Of a stretch of DNA of 64,000 nucleotides, positions 17,932 through 27,224 are shown piece by piece. Position numbers and translations under genes: made by a program. The first letter of the stretch is position 1, and every line of letters starts with the position of its first letter. The stretch comes from Bacillus sp. BP-3 (GTDB lineage Bacteria; Bacillota; Bacilli; Bacillales; Bacillaceae_G). The stretch lies in the NCBI RefSeq assembly GCF_028401955.1, contig NZ_JAQOTJ010000016.1, positions 1 through 64,000 of the forward strand. Direction: 5' to 3'. The notes under the pieces are model-generated. The model made no database searches. It had not been told where the DNA came from and worked only from the letters and a program-made list of their open reading frames with translations.

Positions 17932-17977
17932 AAAATTCGATCTCTTCATAGTTGACTATGAAGAGATCGAATTTTTT
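17932..17977 (+). terminator. Strong terminator of the MFS gene
   Basis: A perfect stem of about 19 bp (AAAATTCGATCTCTTCATAG with its complement) around TTGA, followed by seven T. The 3' end of the small XRE frame on the other strand runs into this hairpin. Confidence 0.93.
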
Positions 17978-18164
17978 TGTTTTTTGGAGCAATGAATCCC
18001 TTAAATAATTTGCTTAAGGCCAATAAATTAGTTAAATCCGGAAGACTTTTTCCTAGTTCACATTTAGATATAACTTGTCTTGAAAGAAATAATTGGTTGG
18101 CTACATCTTCTTGCGTCATTTTATTTATTAACCTTAAATGTTTTATCTTCTCTCCGATATTCAT
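17946..18164 (-). pseudogene. Truncated XRE-family regulator
   Basis: The 72-codon frame starts MNIGEKIKHLRLINKMTQED with GGAGGTACAAAC upstream. It has a sound HTH (MTQEDVANQLFLSRQVISKCELGKSLPDLTNLLALSKLF). After residue 52 the frame reads GFIAPKNKKIRSLHSQL, and its last six codons come from the neighbouring terminator hairpin. Family members normally continue with a further helix and often a membrane domain. It looks like the 5' end of a regulator whose 3' part was lost, though the DNA-binding domain could still be made. Confidence 0.6.
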
Positions 18165-18236
18165 GTTTGTACCTCCTGTAATTAATTTAATGTATTCTAA
18201 TATTAAATAGTAAGAAATAAATCGTAGCATCACAGT

Positions 18237-18270
18237 AAAAGGGTCTGCAACGATCTGTTGCAGACCTTTT
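18237..18270. terminator. Bidirectional terminator hairpin
   Basis: AAAAGGGTCTGCAA pairs with TTGCAGACCTTTT around a seven-base loop. No gene obviously ends here on the plus strand, so it is probably a relic of lost genes. Confidence 0.7.
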
Positions 18271-19165
18271 TATTGTGATCTTCTATTTTTAATAATTAAC
18301 AATTAGGAAGGTGAGTTATATAGATTATGAAAGAGGGTTTCATACAAGATTAGAGGATATGGCAAATCGATTATTGGAAGAAGAGGAATAATTGTTAAGA
18401 GTCAATGGTAAGCGGGCCAAAAACACAGACTTACAACGTTAATCTGTTTGTAGTATTAAAAACAAAGAATTTAACGGCGATAAGACTTTTGAGACAAGTC
18501 ATATGATACACTAGTAGGCTTTATTTGATGTGAAATCGGTTAAGTTCAATTTTAAAACCTAGAATCTTAAAATCTATCAAAAACGTTTTTACATCAATAT
18601 TTCCCCAAAAGTTGAAATGAACACCTTCTAACTTCTATTCTATATTTAACACCCCATATCTTTCTAGGTTTTGTTCCAAGTTTTTCATTTTAAAAAGCAT
18701 ATTGAGATAATCACTTCTCTGACAGCGGTAACTGTTGTTGCTGTTCATAAACAGAATCTAAATAAAAAATAGAATAACTTTCGACAATTCCCCCGGAAAT
18801 ATTTTTTCTCTCTGCACAACTCGATAAAATATTTAGATATTTATACCAAACTATACATCCATTTTAATTTTTCGACATACATGTACAACTTAATAATATC
18901 GTTACTGCAAATGCCGAAAAACTCGAAACGGTGTTTTCTTCCCTCCTTCATATCTTTTCTATTTTTCCTTGAATTCAAATATTTATTTTTACGGATATTT
19001 ATCATATTCAAAGAATTACTAATGTATGAACCTCCTGTTTGTTTTTTCGTTAATTCCAAATAAAAAACTAGACCTTTGTCAGCCTCCTCTAGTGTATCCT
19101 GAATGTTGAACATTGTCGAAGTGTCGATATATTCTAAAAATTACTGATATATGAGTGGCACTTAC
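18271..19165. other. Gene-poor decayed stretch
   Basis: About 0.9 kb without a convincing gene. GTG at 18311 opens a 26-codon acidic frame (VSYIDYERGFHTRLEDMANR...) that looks like a gene fragment: protein-like composition, but its AGGA is too close to the start. A 90-codon minus-strand frame (18841-19113) has no ribosome site and no recognisable domain. The rest is AT-rich with scattered stops. Confidence 0.5.
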
Positions 19166-19202
19166 AAAAAAGCGGTTCAACGTATCCGTTGAACCACTTT
19201 TT
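19166..19202 (-). terminator. Terminator of the transaldolase gene
   Basis: AAAAAAGCGGTTCAAC pairs with GTTGAACCACTTTTTT around GTATCC; it ends six bases from the stop codon. Confidence 0.88.
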
Positions 19203-19207
19203 ATATA

Positions 19208-19858
19208 TTATTTTCCTTGTGTTTTTTCCCAGTCTGCTAAGAATTTCTCAATTCCTTGATCTGTTAATGGATGTTTCACTAATGAAGCGATAACATTTGC
19301 TGGGATTGTTGCGATATGTGCACCGTTTAACGCTGCGTCTGTTACGTGAACAGAGTGACGTACAGATGCTGCAATGATTTCTGTTGGAATACCATGAATC
19401 GCGAAGATATCAGCGATTTGACGAATTAAGTCCATACCGTTATGACCGATATCATCTAAGCGACCTAAAAATGGAGATACATACGTTGCACCAGCACGTG
19501 CTGCAAGTAATGCTTGTACTGCTGAGAATACTAATGTTACGTTTGTACGAATTCCTAAATCAGTGAACGCTTTTACTGCTTTTAAGCCTTCTGTCGTCAT
19601 TGGCACTTTCACAACAACGTTTGGTGCAATCTTCGCTAATTCTTTTCCTTCTTCAATCATTTTATCTGCTTCTAGGCTAATAACCTCTGCACTTACAGGT
19701 CCTTCTACAACGCTACAAATTTCACGAATACGCTCATGAAAATCTACGCCTTCTTCTTTTGCAACAAGAGATGGATTTGTTGTCACACCTGCTAATACGC
19801 CAAGGTCGTTTGCCTCTTTAATTTCGTCAATGTTTGCTGTATCAATAAAAAATTTCAT
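19208..19858 (-). CDS. fsa: Transaldolase / fructose-6-phosphate aldolase-type protein
   Basis: A 216-residue protein of the short transaldolase (TalC/MipB) class. [15 protein letters not shown] and [12 protein letters not shown] begin the barrel; Lys84 in VVVKVPMT is the Schiff-base lysine; ASVRHSVHV and [11 protein letters not shown] complete the signature. It transfers a dihydroxyacetone unit or cleaves fructose-6-phosphate, linking pentoses to glycolysis. AGGAAG lies upstream. In related genomes a gene of this type ends the ribose operon. Here it is separated from rbsK by a dead rbsC fragment, so its promoter may now be its own. Confidence 0.9.
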   Translation of the reverse strand: MKFFIDTANIDEIKEANDLGVLAGVTTNPSLVAKEEGVDFHERIREICSVVEGPVSAEVISLEADKMIEEGKELAKIAPNVVVKVPMTTEGLKAVKAFTDLGIRTNVTLVFSAVQALLAARAGATYVSPFLGRLDDIGHNGMDLIRQIADIFAIHGIPTEIIAASVRHSVHVTDAALNGAHIATIPANVIASLVKHPLTDQGIEKFLADWEKTQGK

Positions 19859-20039
19859 GTTTTTCTTCCTTTCTGAATGTAAGTATGTGTTTATCTTTTC
19901 TTAATACGGTCTAATTCAACCAAAATAATTTTTACTTTTTTCTTTGCCACACTTACTACCGATGTAACTGCATTGGAATCCGTTGTATTGCTTGTTAAAC
20001 GAGATTTTGTTCATCCACTACTATTCATTTAACAAAAAT

Positions 20040-20290
20040 ATCAAAGCAATAACGAAAGATGAGTTGTCAGACGTCTGTCCATAAAAATGAATGTAAAAAC
20101 CCCTAAAACATCATTTTCGATAAAAGGTACTACTTTTCCTTCCTCAATGATGAGACCGTTTACAATTCCGATTATAAGGACAGCAAGTAATCCTACTCCC
20201 ATTGCAAAGAATAAATCCATGCCAACAATAAGTGTACGTCATAATGCTAAAATAGAACCTACTGATAAGTCAATACCTCTAAGTTAAATT
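20040..20290 (-). pseudogene. rbsC: Remnant of ribose ABC transporter permease (rbsC)
   Basis: Read on the minus strand, the segment gives RGIDLSVGSILAL, a stop codon, then LIVGMDLFFAMGVGLLAVL with IIGIVNGLIIEEGKVVPFIE and a further degraded tail. This matches the middle of RbsC (GIDLSVGSILAL...VNGLLITKGKMAPFIATLATM). The first and last thirds are missing. It lies between rbsK and the transaldolase gene, where rbsD, rbsA, rbsC and rbsB would be. Sequence from 19859 to 20040 has no recognisable coding content. Confidence 0.8.
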
Positions 20291-20349
20291 TACGCTAAAA
20301 GTCATAATTTTAACTGCATTTGACAATTCAATATACACTAATTAAAACT

Positions 20350-21249
20350 TCACCATCCTACAATCATCTGCACTTCTCGTAATTTATCTCTTGATGGCAT
20401 ACCACCTTGGGCTCCTAATTTTGTTACAGAAATCCCAGCTGCAATGTTTGCAAAACAAATCGCTTGTTGTAATTCTTCTCCTTCTGCAATCGCAACGGCT
20501 AATGCACCGTTAAATGTATCTCCAGCTCCTGTCGTATCGACCACTTCAACAGAAATGCTTGGTACATGAACAACTTCTTTCCCATTATGGAATCGAACAC
20601 CGTTTCTACCTTCAGTCATCAACAGTTTATTAGGATATTTCTCAAGTAATAATTCTATTGGTGATGTAAAGTCATCTAGAACAATTCGACATTCATGCTC
20701 ATTTGGTGTAATATACGTTGCTTTTTGTAACACTTCCTTAGGCAATTTTTGCGCTGGAGCTGGATTTAAAATAACTGGAATTTGATGTTCTTCACAAATA
20801 TGTAGTACATACTTTACTGTTTTAAGTGGAATTTCTAGCTGCAAAACAACCATATCTGCTTTCGTAAGAAGATCTTTTGCACGATTTACAAGTTGTTCAT
20901 TTACAGAACGATTTGCACCTTGTACAACAATGATACTATTATCTTCTTCAGCCAATACGATATGGGCAACTCCTGTTGTTTCATGCGTAACCGCTTCCAC
21001 ATATTCATTAAAAATATGTTCATTCTCTAAATTTTTTCGAACAAGTTTTCCGTAATTATCATTTCCAATTGCTCCAACCATCGCAACATTTGCACCTAAA
21101 CGTACTGCAGCCACAGCTTGGTTTGCACCTTTTCCACCTGGAACAGTATGAAATGCTTCCCCAATTACTGTTTCACCAGCTTTCGGGCGTTTTTTTGAGA
21201 TAGCAACTAAATCTACGGAAATACTGCCAACGACTACAATATTTGGCAA
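20350..21249 (-). CDS. rbsK: Ribokinase
   Basis: A 299-residue PfkB-family kinase, full length. GGKGANQAVAAVRLG (about 38-52) is the first PfkB signature and VEVVDTTGAGDTFNGALAVA (about 238-257) is the second, with the catalytic Asp in GAGD. It phosphorylates D-ribose to ribose-5-phosphate. The reading frame is intact although the transporter and regulator genes around it are destroyed, so its ribose must come from elsewhere (nucleosides, perhaps through the NupC transporter at 62358) or it is under weak selection. Confidence 0.95.
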   Translation of the reverse strand: MPNIVVVGSISVDLVAISKKRPKAGETVIGEAFHTVPGGKGANQAVAAVRLGANVAMVGAIGNDNYGKLVRKNLENEHIFNEYVEAVTHETTGVAHIVLAEEDNSIIVVQGANRSVNEQLVNRAKDLLTKADMVVLQLEIPLKTVKYVLHICEEHQIPVILNPAPAQKLPKEVLQKATYITPNEHECRIVLDDFTSPIELLLEKYPNKLLMTEGRNGVRFHNGKEVVHVPSISVEVVDTTGAGDTFNGALAVAIAEGEELQQAICFANIAAGISVTKLGAQGGMPSRDKLREVQMIVGW

Positions 21250-21367
21250 TCTCTTCCCCTCCTTACTGTACCGAATGCAATCCGATCATTCTCTGCTACG
21301 ATAGGATTAAATGCTATAACCGGCACTTTTTAATTCATCTAATTATGTTTGCGGACTTGATGCAGCA

Positions 21368-21525
21368 ATAAAGTGAAACTTTAATCAGTTGTTTTTTTCA
21401 TCCCCCACTGATTATTAGCCCTCACCAATCGGGCCTCCCACCGAACATTCTAGCCACTGGAATTGGACAATGATTTTGCTGAATTTTGAGGCGGGAGTAT
21501 TACAGCCCACGAATAGCGAGATAAA
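21368..21525 (+). repeat. Dispersed repeat family A, full copy
   Basis: It begins ATAAAGTGAAACTTTAATCA and ends CCCACGAATAGCGAGATAAA, 158 bases. It shares both ends and the internal CCACCGAACATTCTAGCC and GGAATTGGACAATG with the copy at 31088-31232 (inverted). It sits inside the decayed rbsR region. The layout fits the bcr-type intergenic repeats of the B. cereus group. Confidence 0.8.
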
Positions 21526-21547
21526 ACCAGCAACATTATTTTGCATA

Positions 21548-21799
21548 AGTACATCACTGTACTTTTTCTTTTTCTAAATCCCTATCAGGATCACATAGCA
21601 CAACTGTACATCCTTGTATATGAGCTACACCTTCTACCGTCTGGGCTACCTCTGGAAAGAATGGATGAACGATTAACTCGATTAAACGATGACTCTTATT
21701 CTATAGAGAACATGTCCTGTACTTTGCTCTGCAGCGTATCTTCATGCACATAGCCATAGATACACTTACTAGTTTAGCGAAGTCTTTTATCGTATACAT
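21548..21799 (-). pseudogene. rbsR: Remnant of LacI-type ribose repressor (rbsR)
   Basis: On the minus strand the segment starts MYTIKDFAKLVSVSMAM, the LacI helix-turn-helix start (compare TIKDVAKLAGVSVATVSR), then goes out of frame. A second piece reads LIVHPFFPEVAQTVEGVAHI followed by QGCTVVLCDPDRDLEKE, the start of the LacI ligand domain. At least 30 residues are missing between them, and the piece ends in a stop; repeat family A follows. No intact repressor remains. Confidence 0.85.
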
Positions 21800-21819
21800 T
21801 CTTTTCCCTTTCCATCATA

Positions 21820-21833
21820 TGTAACCGTTTACG
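21820..21833 (-). promoter_or_regulatory. Relic cre/RbsR operator of the ribose operon
   Basis: TGTAACCGTTTACG agrees with the cre consensus TGWAANCGNTNWCA in 13 of 14 positions. It lies 20 bases upstream of the dead rbsR start. It could bind CcpA or the lost RbsR. Confidence 0.55.
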
Positions 21834-21957
21834 CAAATAATATAACGTATTCATGAAAATCCGTCAATTATTTGCAATTGACAAAATAACGCCCCACTCC
21901 TTTACTTTTCCAGCATCCAAAATCGCTCTCCCACTAATAAAAAATGCGATTCCATAT

Positions 21958-21992
21958 AAAAAGCATCGCCATTACCGGCGATGCTCTTCTTT
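21958..21992 (-). terminator. Terminator of the multidrug exporter gene
   Basis: AAGCATCGCC pairs with GGCGATGCTT around ATTACC, with a T-rich run on the minus strand, just after the stop codon. Confidence 0.85.
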
Positions 21993-21999
21993 ATGATGA

Positions 22000-23613
22000 T
22001 TAAGATACACTTGCATCTTTCTCTTCTATTTCACTCTTTTGTTCTTCTGCTCCCTTTTTGCGATCAGAAAGCTTGATTTTCTTCAAGAATAATGTAAATA
22101 CAGCACCAACTAGAATAAATACTAAACCAGTTATAAATACATGATGAAGAGAATCTAATAATGATGCCTTTAATACAGGCACAATGCTATTTGCAATTGG
22201 TTCTGGGATTTTCTTCAATGCTTCTGGACTAAATAACATTGAATATAGCCCTTGTGGATCTGTGTGAATCATATCTTTAAACTTCGTCACGATTTGTCCT
22301 GCTTGTGGTGGGAACGTATTCAGTACAGGCACTAACTTATCTGTTAATACTGTACCGGATGTGTTATTCATAATGGAACCTAAAATCGTAATCCCAAATG
22401 TACCACCAATTTGACGGAAGAATTGACTTGATGAAGTTACAACTCCAAGATCTTTTTTCGGGAAGCTTTCTTGTAATGCTAATGTTAAAGTTGGCATTAC
22501 AAGACCCATTCCGAAGCCAATAATCATCATATACGACGTTGCAACAAGCTTACTTGTATGCATATCCATTGTCGTTAACATCCCAAATCCGCCAGCCATA
22601 ATCAGCATTCCAGTAATAATTTGTGGTTTTACTCCAACTTTTAATACAAGCTGACCACCAATAATACTCGTGACAATCATCGTAATCATCATTGGTGTCA
22701 TAATCGTTCCTGATTCAGCGGCACTTACACCGACAATACCTTGCATAAAGAATGGAACAAACATGATTGCTCCGAACATTCCAATACTCATAAAGAAACC
22801 AATTGCATTTAATAATGTAAATGTACGATTTTTAAAGAAATGGACAGGTAAAATCGGTTCTTTCGCTTTTTTCTCGACCATCACAAAGCTTATAAGACCA
22901 ATCACCGCAAGCGCAAATAACCCAATGATTTGCCAAGAATCCCAAGCGTAGTCTTTTCCGCCAAATGTTAATGCTAATAATAAGCTCACCACGCCGACAA
23001 TCATCGTGAAAATACCAGCGATGTCAATTTGGATTGGCCCTGTTTGTTTCTTCCCTTTTAAGCCCATTGCGATAAGGATTGTTGCTAAAATCCCAACTGG
23101 TAAGTTAATGTAGAACACCCATCTCCAGTTCATTGAATCAACAATCCAGCCACCAACTTGCGGACCAATGACAGAAGCAAGACCATAAAGTGCTCCAAAA
23201 ACCCCTTGCCATTTCGCACGTTCTTTTCCTGTAAACATATCCCCAATGATAATCATAGCCATCGGCATCATAATACCGCCGCCAAGACCTTGAATACCAC
23301 GGAAAATAATTAGTTCTGTCATACCATTTGCCATACCACAAAGCGCAGAACCAATCATGAAGACGATTAATCCTGTCATATATACAGTGCGGCGACCTAA
23401 TAAATCGGCTAATTTACCGGCGATTGGTACAACCGTTGTTGATGATAACATATATGCTGTTGTTAACCATGTCATTAAACTTAATCCACCAAGTTCACCG
23501 ACAATACGCGGCATTGCTGTACCAACGATTGTTCCGTCTAATGCAGCAAATAACATCGCGATAACTAAGCCAGTTAACAACAACGTTCTATTTTGATTTT
23601 CTTGTTGTTCCAT
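22000..23613 (-). CDS. MFS multidrug exporter, EmrB/QacA (DHA2) family
   Basis: A 537-residue, 14-TM transporter. Motifs include ALDGTIVGTAMPRIVGELGG in TM1, GKLADLLGRRTVYMTG (motif A), GIQGLGGGIMMPMAM and motif C in LYGLASVIGPQVGGWIVD. The cytoplasmic tail is charged. It exports lipophilic or cationic compounds by proton antiport. The start lies 19 bases after the marR stop, so the two genes form an operon that the MarR protein probably represses. Confidence 0.92.
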   Translation of the reverse strand: MEQQENQNRTLLLTGLVIAMLFAALDGTIVGTAMPRIVGELGGLSLMTWLTTAYMLSSTTVVPIAGKLADLLGRRTVYMTGLIVFMIGSALCGMANGMTELIIFRGIQGLGGGIMMPMAMIIIGDMFTGKERAKWQGVFGALYGLASVIGPQVGGWIVDSMNWRWVFYINLPVGILATILIAMGLKGKKQTGPIQIDIAGIFTMIVGVVSLLLALTFGGKDYAWDSWQIIGLFALAVIGLISFVMVEKKAKEPILPVHFFKNRTFTLLNAIGFFMSIGMFGAIMFVPFFMQGIVGVSAAESGTIMTPMMITMIVTSIIGGQLVLKVGVKPQIITGMLIMAGGFGMLTTMDMHTSKLVATSYMMIIGFGMGLVMPTLTLALQESFPKKDLGVVTSSSQFFRQIGGTFGITILGSIMNNTSGTVLTDKLVPVLNTFPPQAGQIVTKFKDMIHTDPQGLYSMLFSPEALKKIPEPIANSIVPVLKASLLDSLHHVFITGLVFILVGAVFTLFLKKIKLSDRKKGAEEQKSEIEEKDASVS

Positions 23614-23632
23614 GTAATCTCCTCAACTCTCT

Positions 23633-24100
23633 TTAGTTTGTCTCTTTCTTCTCTGATGATTGACAAATAATTGCTTCTAGTTTTTCAAATAATCGTAACA
23701 AGTCTTCTCTCTCTTGTACTTCTAATTCGGAAAAATACTTAGCAATATGTTGATTACGAGCAATCATTGCCTCTTCTAGAACAGCTTTCCCCTTTGACGT
23801 TAACTCAATTACAACAACGCGGCGGTCATTTTCATCATGATAACGCGAAACCAACTCATGATCGATTAAACGATCAATCATTACTGTAATTGCACTCGGT
23901 TTCACATACATTTTCTTCGCTAATGTTGTTGCTCTTGATGCACCATAACGATCTAAAATTTTTAAAATATAAAATTGTGGTGGTGTTAATCCAGATGACT
24001 GTAATTTCTCTAATAATTCCGTTTGTAATTTCTTCCCAATAGAAAATGCAAGAGCTTGAATTTTATCTATATGAGTCATATCATTTTGCATATTTTCCAC
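23633..24100 (-). CDS. MarR-family regulator of the exporter operon
   Basis: A 155-residue winged-helix protein. The typical pattern is LTPPQFYILKILDRYGASRATTLAKKMYVKPSAITVMIDRLIDHELVSRYHDENDRRVVVIELTSKG, the DNA-binding wing with DRR. It leads the operon and is likely an autorepressor released by exporter substrates. Confidence 0.92.
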   Translation of the reverse strand: MENMQNDMTHIDKIQALAFSIGKKLQTELLEKLQSSGLTPPQFYILKILDRYGASRATTLAKKMYVKPSAITVMIDRLIDHELVSRYHDENDRRVVVIELTSKGKAVLEEAMIARNQHIAKYFSELEVQEREDLLRLFEKLEAIICQSSEKKETN

Positions 24101-24118
24101 CCCTTATTTCAACCACTA

Positions 24119-24141
24119 AATATTTAACATTTTTAAATATT
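24119..24141 (-). promoter_or_regulatory. Inverted repeat upstream of marR, candidate MarR operator
   Basis: AATATTTAA and TTAAATATT form a perfect 9-bp inverted repeat with a 5-base spacer, starting 19 bases before the marR start. The position and size fit a MarR autoregulatory site. Confidence 0.5.
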
Positions 24142-24213
24142 AAACTTTGTAATTAATAATGTCAATGATTTTATTTCTTACAAACTTTCGTAATTTTTCC
24201 AGTGAAAAATTGC

Positions 24214-24590
24214 ATAAAAACCCCTTTCTTTTTAGGGGAGCGAGATCATCTGGTCATGCATAGTAGCGGTCATGTTGTACTTTGATAACAGCGACTTATA
24301 AAGAAAAGTGGAAGTGGCTCGCACAGAATGTGAGGGGGATGGAGCTTCTGACGTAGAGGTGTTTTTTACCTCGTAGGAAGAAGCGAAGCCACCGAACATT
24401 CTAGCCACTGGAACTGGACAATAACGAAAAGCGGAGCCGACTGTTTAAGTCCATTAGCTAAGGTTCTTTCACACAGAAGGTGTTTTTTCCCTTCTCATGT
24501 GGAAAGTTCTTAGACATGAGGACCTAGGAGGCAGAGCTAGACAAAGATGTTGAGAAATTAGAATGGACTTATATAGATGAAATGCTAGGA
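24214..24590. repeat. Mosaic repeat element (family B ends, family A insert)
   Basis: The left end (ATAAAAACCCCTTTCTTTTT, then GATCATCTGGTCATGCATAGTAGCGGTCATG) is family B. The interior holds a family A piece (CCACCGAACATTCTAGCCAC near 24390). Several hairpins follow, such as AGAGGTGTTTTTTACCTC and AGAAGGTGTTTTTTCCCTTCT. The right end ATGTTGAGAAATTAGAATGG, then ACTTATATAG, matches the right end of the element at 48138-48315. No coding frame is seen. Confidence 0.65.
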
Positions 24591-24609
24591 TGATTTTTTC
24601 CACAATAGA

Positions 24610-24654
24610 AAAACTACCATTACTATGTATACAAAACATAACAATGGTAGTTTT
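24610..24654 (-). terminator. Terminator of the OsmC gene
   Basis: AAAACTACCATT pairs with AATGGTAGTTTT across a loop of 21 bases, just beyond the stop codon at 24662. Confidence 0.65.
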
Positions 24655-24661
24655 ATCCTCT

Positions 24662-25039
24662 TTATGAAATCAATTCAATTGTCTCAATAATTTCGATGCT
24701 ATCCTTCACAGATTGAACAATTGTACAATTTTTCATCGCAAGCTCTAATGCCTTTTCTAACTGTTCTTGCGTAATTCCTTCTGCCTTTATTTTATAGTGT
24801 AAATGGACACGCTCCACTGGTTTTGATAATGTCTCACTTCTTCTTATTTCCGTTTCCATTGTAAATTCATGATACATGATACGTTTTTTTTCTAAAATCG
24901 TTCGAAATACAATGGCACTACACCCTGCAATCGAAGCAATCAAAAGTTCTAATGGTGTATATCCATTCTCTTTTCCAATTTGCAATTTACCATATGGAAG
25001 ATCCGTTATAATTTCATCACGCTTCACTATTAGTTGCAT
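24662..25039 (-). CDS. OsmC/Ohr-family peroxide-detoxifying protein
   Basis: A 125-residue protein of the OsmC fold. The two reactive cysteines are visible in AGCSAIVF (Cys40) and [11 protein letters not shown] (about Cys105). Members reduce organic hydroperoxides. The gene overlaps the 3' end of the amino acid permease gene by 23 bases and is probably co-transcribed with it. Confidence 0.85.
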   Translation of the reverse strand: MQLIVKRDEIITDLPYGKLQIGKENGYTPLELLIASIAGCSAIVFRTILEKKRIMYHEFTMETEIRRSETLSKPVERVHLHYKIKAEGITQEQLEKALELAMKNCTIVQSVKDSIEIIETIELIS

Positions 25040-26441
25040 ATGTATTCCCCATTTCCATTTGCACCTTTTGCTGTCTCTTTTTATTTATATAATAATATAT
25101 GTAGCAAAAAATAATAAATGGAATGCCGCAATATAATGCCATGCGCTGTTCTGGGATGAAAGCTAGACTAACCACAACAATGCTGTTTAAAACAAGCGCT
25201 GCAATTGGAACAATTGGATATAATGGTGTCTTATATTTTAAATCTTCTAACTTGCCGCCGCTCTTTACATATTGTTGTCTAAATCGAATTTGTGAAAATG
25301 CGATAATAATCCAACTCGCCACCGCAGATAACCCTGCAATAGATAATAAATACATATACACAGTACTTTCCGCGAATACGCTTGTTAATAACGATAACGC
25401 TGCAATAATCATCGTCACAACTAATGCTGTAATCGGGACCCCTCTTTTATTTACCTTCTTAAAAGAAGTTGGTGCCATTGCCTCATTTGCTAGCGACCAT
25501 AAAATACGTGTTGCTGCATATAATCCAGAGTTTGCTACAGATAATAGAGCAGTAATAATAACAAAGTTCATAATATCCGCTGCATATGGAATACCAATTT
25601 TATCAAAGACAACAACAAACGGACTTTCAATAACTCCTGCTTCTTTCCAAGAAATTAATCCTACTAAAATCGTTATTGTTAAAATAAAGAACAACATAAT
25701 CCGCCATACCGTATTACGAATCGCACGTGGAATTGTTTTTTCCGGCTCCTTACTTTCCCCTGCCGCGATTCCGATTAACTCTGTTCCTTGAAAAGAGAAG
25801 TTTACCGTAATCATTGTTAGTAACACAGCTCCAATTCCATGTGGAAATAACCCACCATCATGTACGAAGTTAGAAAAAAGCGGTGCTGCTGCTTTTCCAT
25901 CGTATGGTAAGAAGCCAAGCAATGCACTTCCACCAAGAAGAATAAATGCAATAATGGTAATTACTTTAATACTTGAAAACCAAAATTCTAATTCTGCATA
26001 ACTTTTTGCTGATACTGCATTTGAAATGAATAAAAGACTTCCGAACACAAGGCACCATACCCAAACATTTACATCCGGAAACCATCTTTTCATCATTAAA
26101 CCAATTGACGTTAACTCTAAACCAACCGTTACAGCCCAGCCTAGCCAATACAGCCAGCCAATCATAAATCCTGTTCCAGGTCCGATAAATTTCGTCGCAT
26201 ATTTTTGAAACGATCCCGAAACGGGCATGGCAACTGTTAGTTCACCAAGGCAAAGCATCGTTAAATACATAATAAAACCACCGACTAAATAAGAGAGAAT
26301 CGCTCCTCCTGGTCCTGCTTGATTAATTGTATATCCTGATCCGAGAAAGAAACCTGTTCCGATTACTCCTCCAAGTGCAATCATAAATAAATGTCTACTT
26401 TTCATTGTACGATGTAATTGCTCATTCGCTGCCTGATTCAT
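25017..26441 (-). CDS. Amino acid permease, APC superfamily (AAT type)
   Basis: A 474-residue, 12-TM transporter. [38 protein letters not shown] is the AAT-family N-terminal signature (shown in pieces: [27 protein letters not shown]). It is similar to the lysine, GABA or S-methylmethionine permeases. I set the start at ATG 26441 after GGGGAGGAAG; the longer frame adds 45 residues with no ribosome site. The substrate is not certain. Confidence 0.88.
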   Translation of the reverse strand: MNQAANEQLHRTMKSRHLFMIALGGVIGTGFFLGSGYTINQAGPGGAILSYLVGGFIMYLTMLCLGELTVAMPVSGSFQKYATKFIGPGTGFMIGWLYWLGWAVTVGLELTSIGLMMKRWFPDVNVWVWCLVFGSLLFISNAVSAKSYAELEFWFSSIKVITIIAFILLGGSALLGFLPYDGKAAAPLFSNFVHDGGLFPHGIGAVLLTMITVNFSFQGTELIGIAAGESKEPEKTIPRAIRNTVWRIMLFFILTITILVGLISWKEAGVIESPFVVVFDKIGIPYAADIMNFVIITALLSVANSGLYAATRILWSLANEAMAPTSFKKVNKRGVPITALVVTMIIAALSLLTSVFAESTVYMYLLSIAGLSAVASWIIIAFSQIRFRQQYVKSGGKLEDLKYKTPLYPIVPIAALVLNSIVVVSLAFIPEQRMALYCGIPFIIFCYIYYYINKKRQQKVQMEMGNTYATNSEA

Positions 26442-26539
26442 ATTCTTCCTCCCCTTGCATACCCCTCTATATTTTAAAATTTCTGATAATACCAAATATA
26501 CAATAAAGCGTTTACAATTTCTATATAAAATTAAAACTT

Positions 26540-26582
26540 TTCTAAAAAAATAACTCTTGCATAAAATAAAATGCAAGAGTCA
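26540..26582 (-). terminator. Terminator of the glutamine ABC operon
   Basis: ACTCTTGCAT pairs with ATGCAAGAGT around AAAATAAA. On the minus strand it is followed by TTATTTTTTT. The hairpin overlaps the stop codon of the last permease gene. Confidence 0.85.
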
Positions 26583-27224
26583 CCTGCTTTCTAATCGTCT
26601 TGAAAAAATCGACAAACTATAATTTACAATGAAATACATACATGCGACGAGAAGAAGTGTAGGAATCATATAGTTTACATTTTGCCCATTAATAATTTGA
26701 GCATTATGCATTAATTCTGGCAATGAAATAACGACTGCTAACGATGTATCTTTTAAAAGGGATATAAATTGACTGACAAGCGGCGGCACCATACGCCGCA
26801 GCGCTTGCGGTAAAATAATGTGCCGAAGCGTTTGTACATACGATAATCCAGACGCACGCGCTGCTTCAATTTGCCCTTTCTCAATTGAGAATAAACCGCT
26901 GCGAACAATTTCTGCTATCATCGCTGCTTCAAATATCGTCAACGCCACAATAGCCGCTGTTGTAATTTCTAATTTCAATCCAGCTTCTGGGAGCGCAAAA
27001 TATGTAAAGAAAATAATTAATAGCAGCGGTAAATTACGAATGATTTCAACAATACAAGCAAGTATTGTTGATACAACCGGTATTTTCGCATATCTAAGCG
27101 TACCAATGACGGTACCAATGATAAAACTAAGAAAGATTGCGATAAGAGCGATTTCTAATGTAACAAGTAGTCCTTTTAATAAAAAAATCATATGATCTCC
27201 TGTATAAGCACCTCGAAAATCCAT
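26580..27224 (-). CDS. glnP: Polar amino acid ABC transporter permease 2
   Basis: A 214-residue membrane protein with about five TM segments and the binding-protein-dependent permease motif EAARASGLSYVQTLRHIILPQALRRMVPPL (around 128-157, the EAA loop that touches the ATPase). With the permease encoded next to it, the substrate-binding lipoprotein and the ATPase it makes a glutamine/glutamate-type importer. Its start abuts the stop of the preceding permease gene (one base apart). The gene symbol is by family and order only. Confidence 0.88.
   Translation of the reverse strand: MDFRGAYTGDHMIFLLKGLLVTLEIALIAIFLSFIIGTVIGTLRYAKIPVVSTILACIVEIIRNLPLLLIIFFTYFALPEAGLKLEITTAAIVALTIFEAAMIAEIVRSGLFSIEKGQIEAARASGLSYVQTLRHIILPQALRRMVPPLVSQFISLLKDTSLAVVISLPELMHNAQIINGQNVNYMIPTLLLVACMYFIVNYSLSIFSRRLESR

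Noticed and set aside
18841-19113. A 90-codon minus-strand frame
   Set aside because: No ribosome site, no recognisable domain and low-complexity Lys/Asn-rich composition in a decayed region.
20087-20287. A 66-codon plus-strand frame
   Set aside because: It is antisense to the rbsC remnant, which explains the sequence better.
24330-24400. Possible hammerhead ribozyme (CTGACGTAGAGG... with hairpins)
   Set aside because: The conserved CUGAUGA and GAAA core elements are not in place.
25123-25791. A 222-codon plus-strand frame
   Set aside because: It is antisense to the amino acid permease gene and has composition typical of antisense hydrophobic codons.
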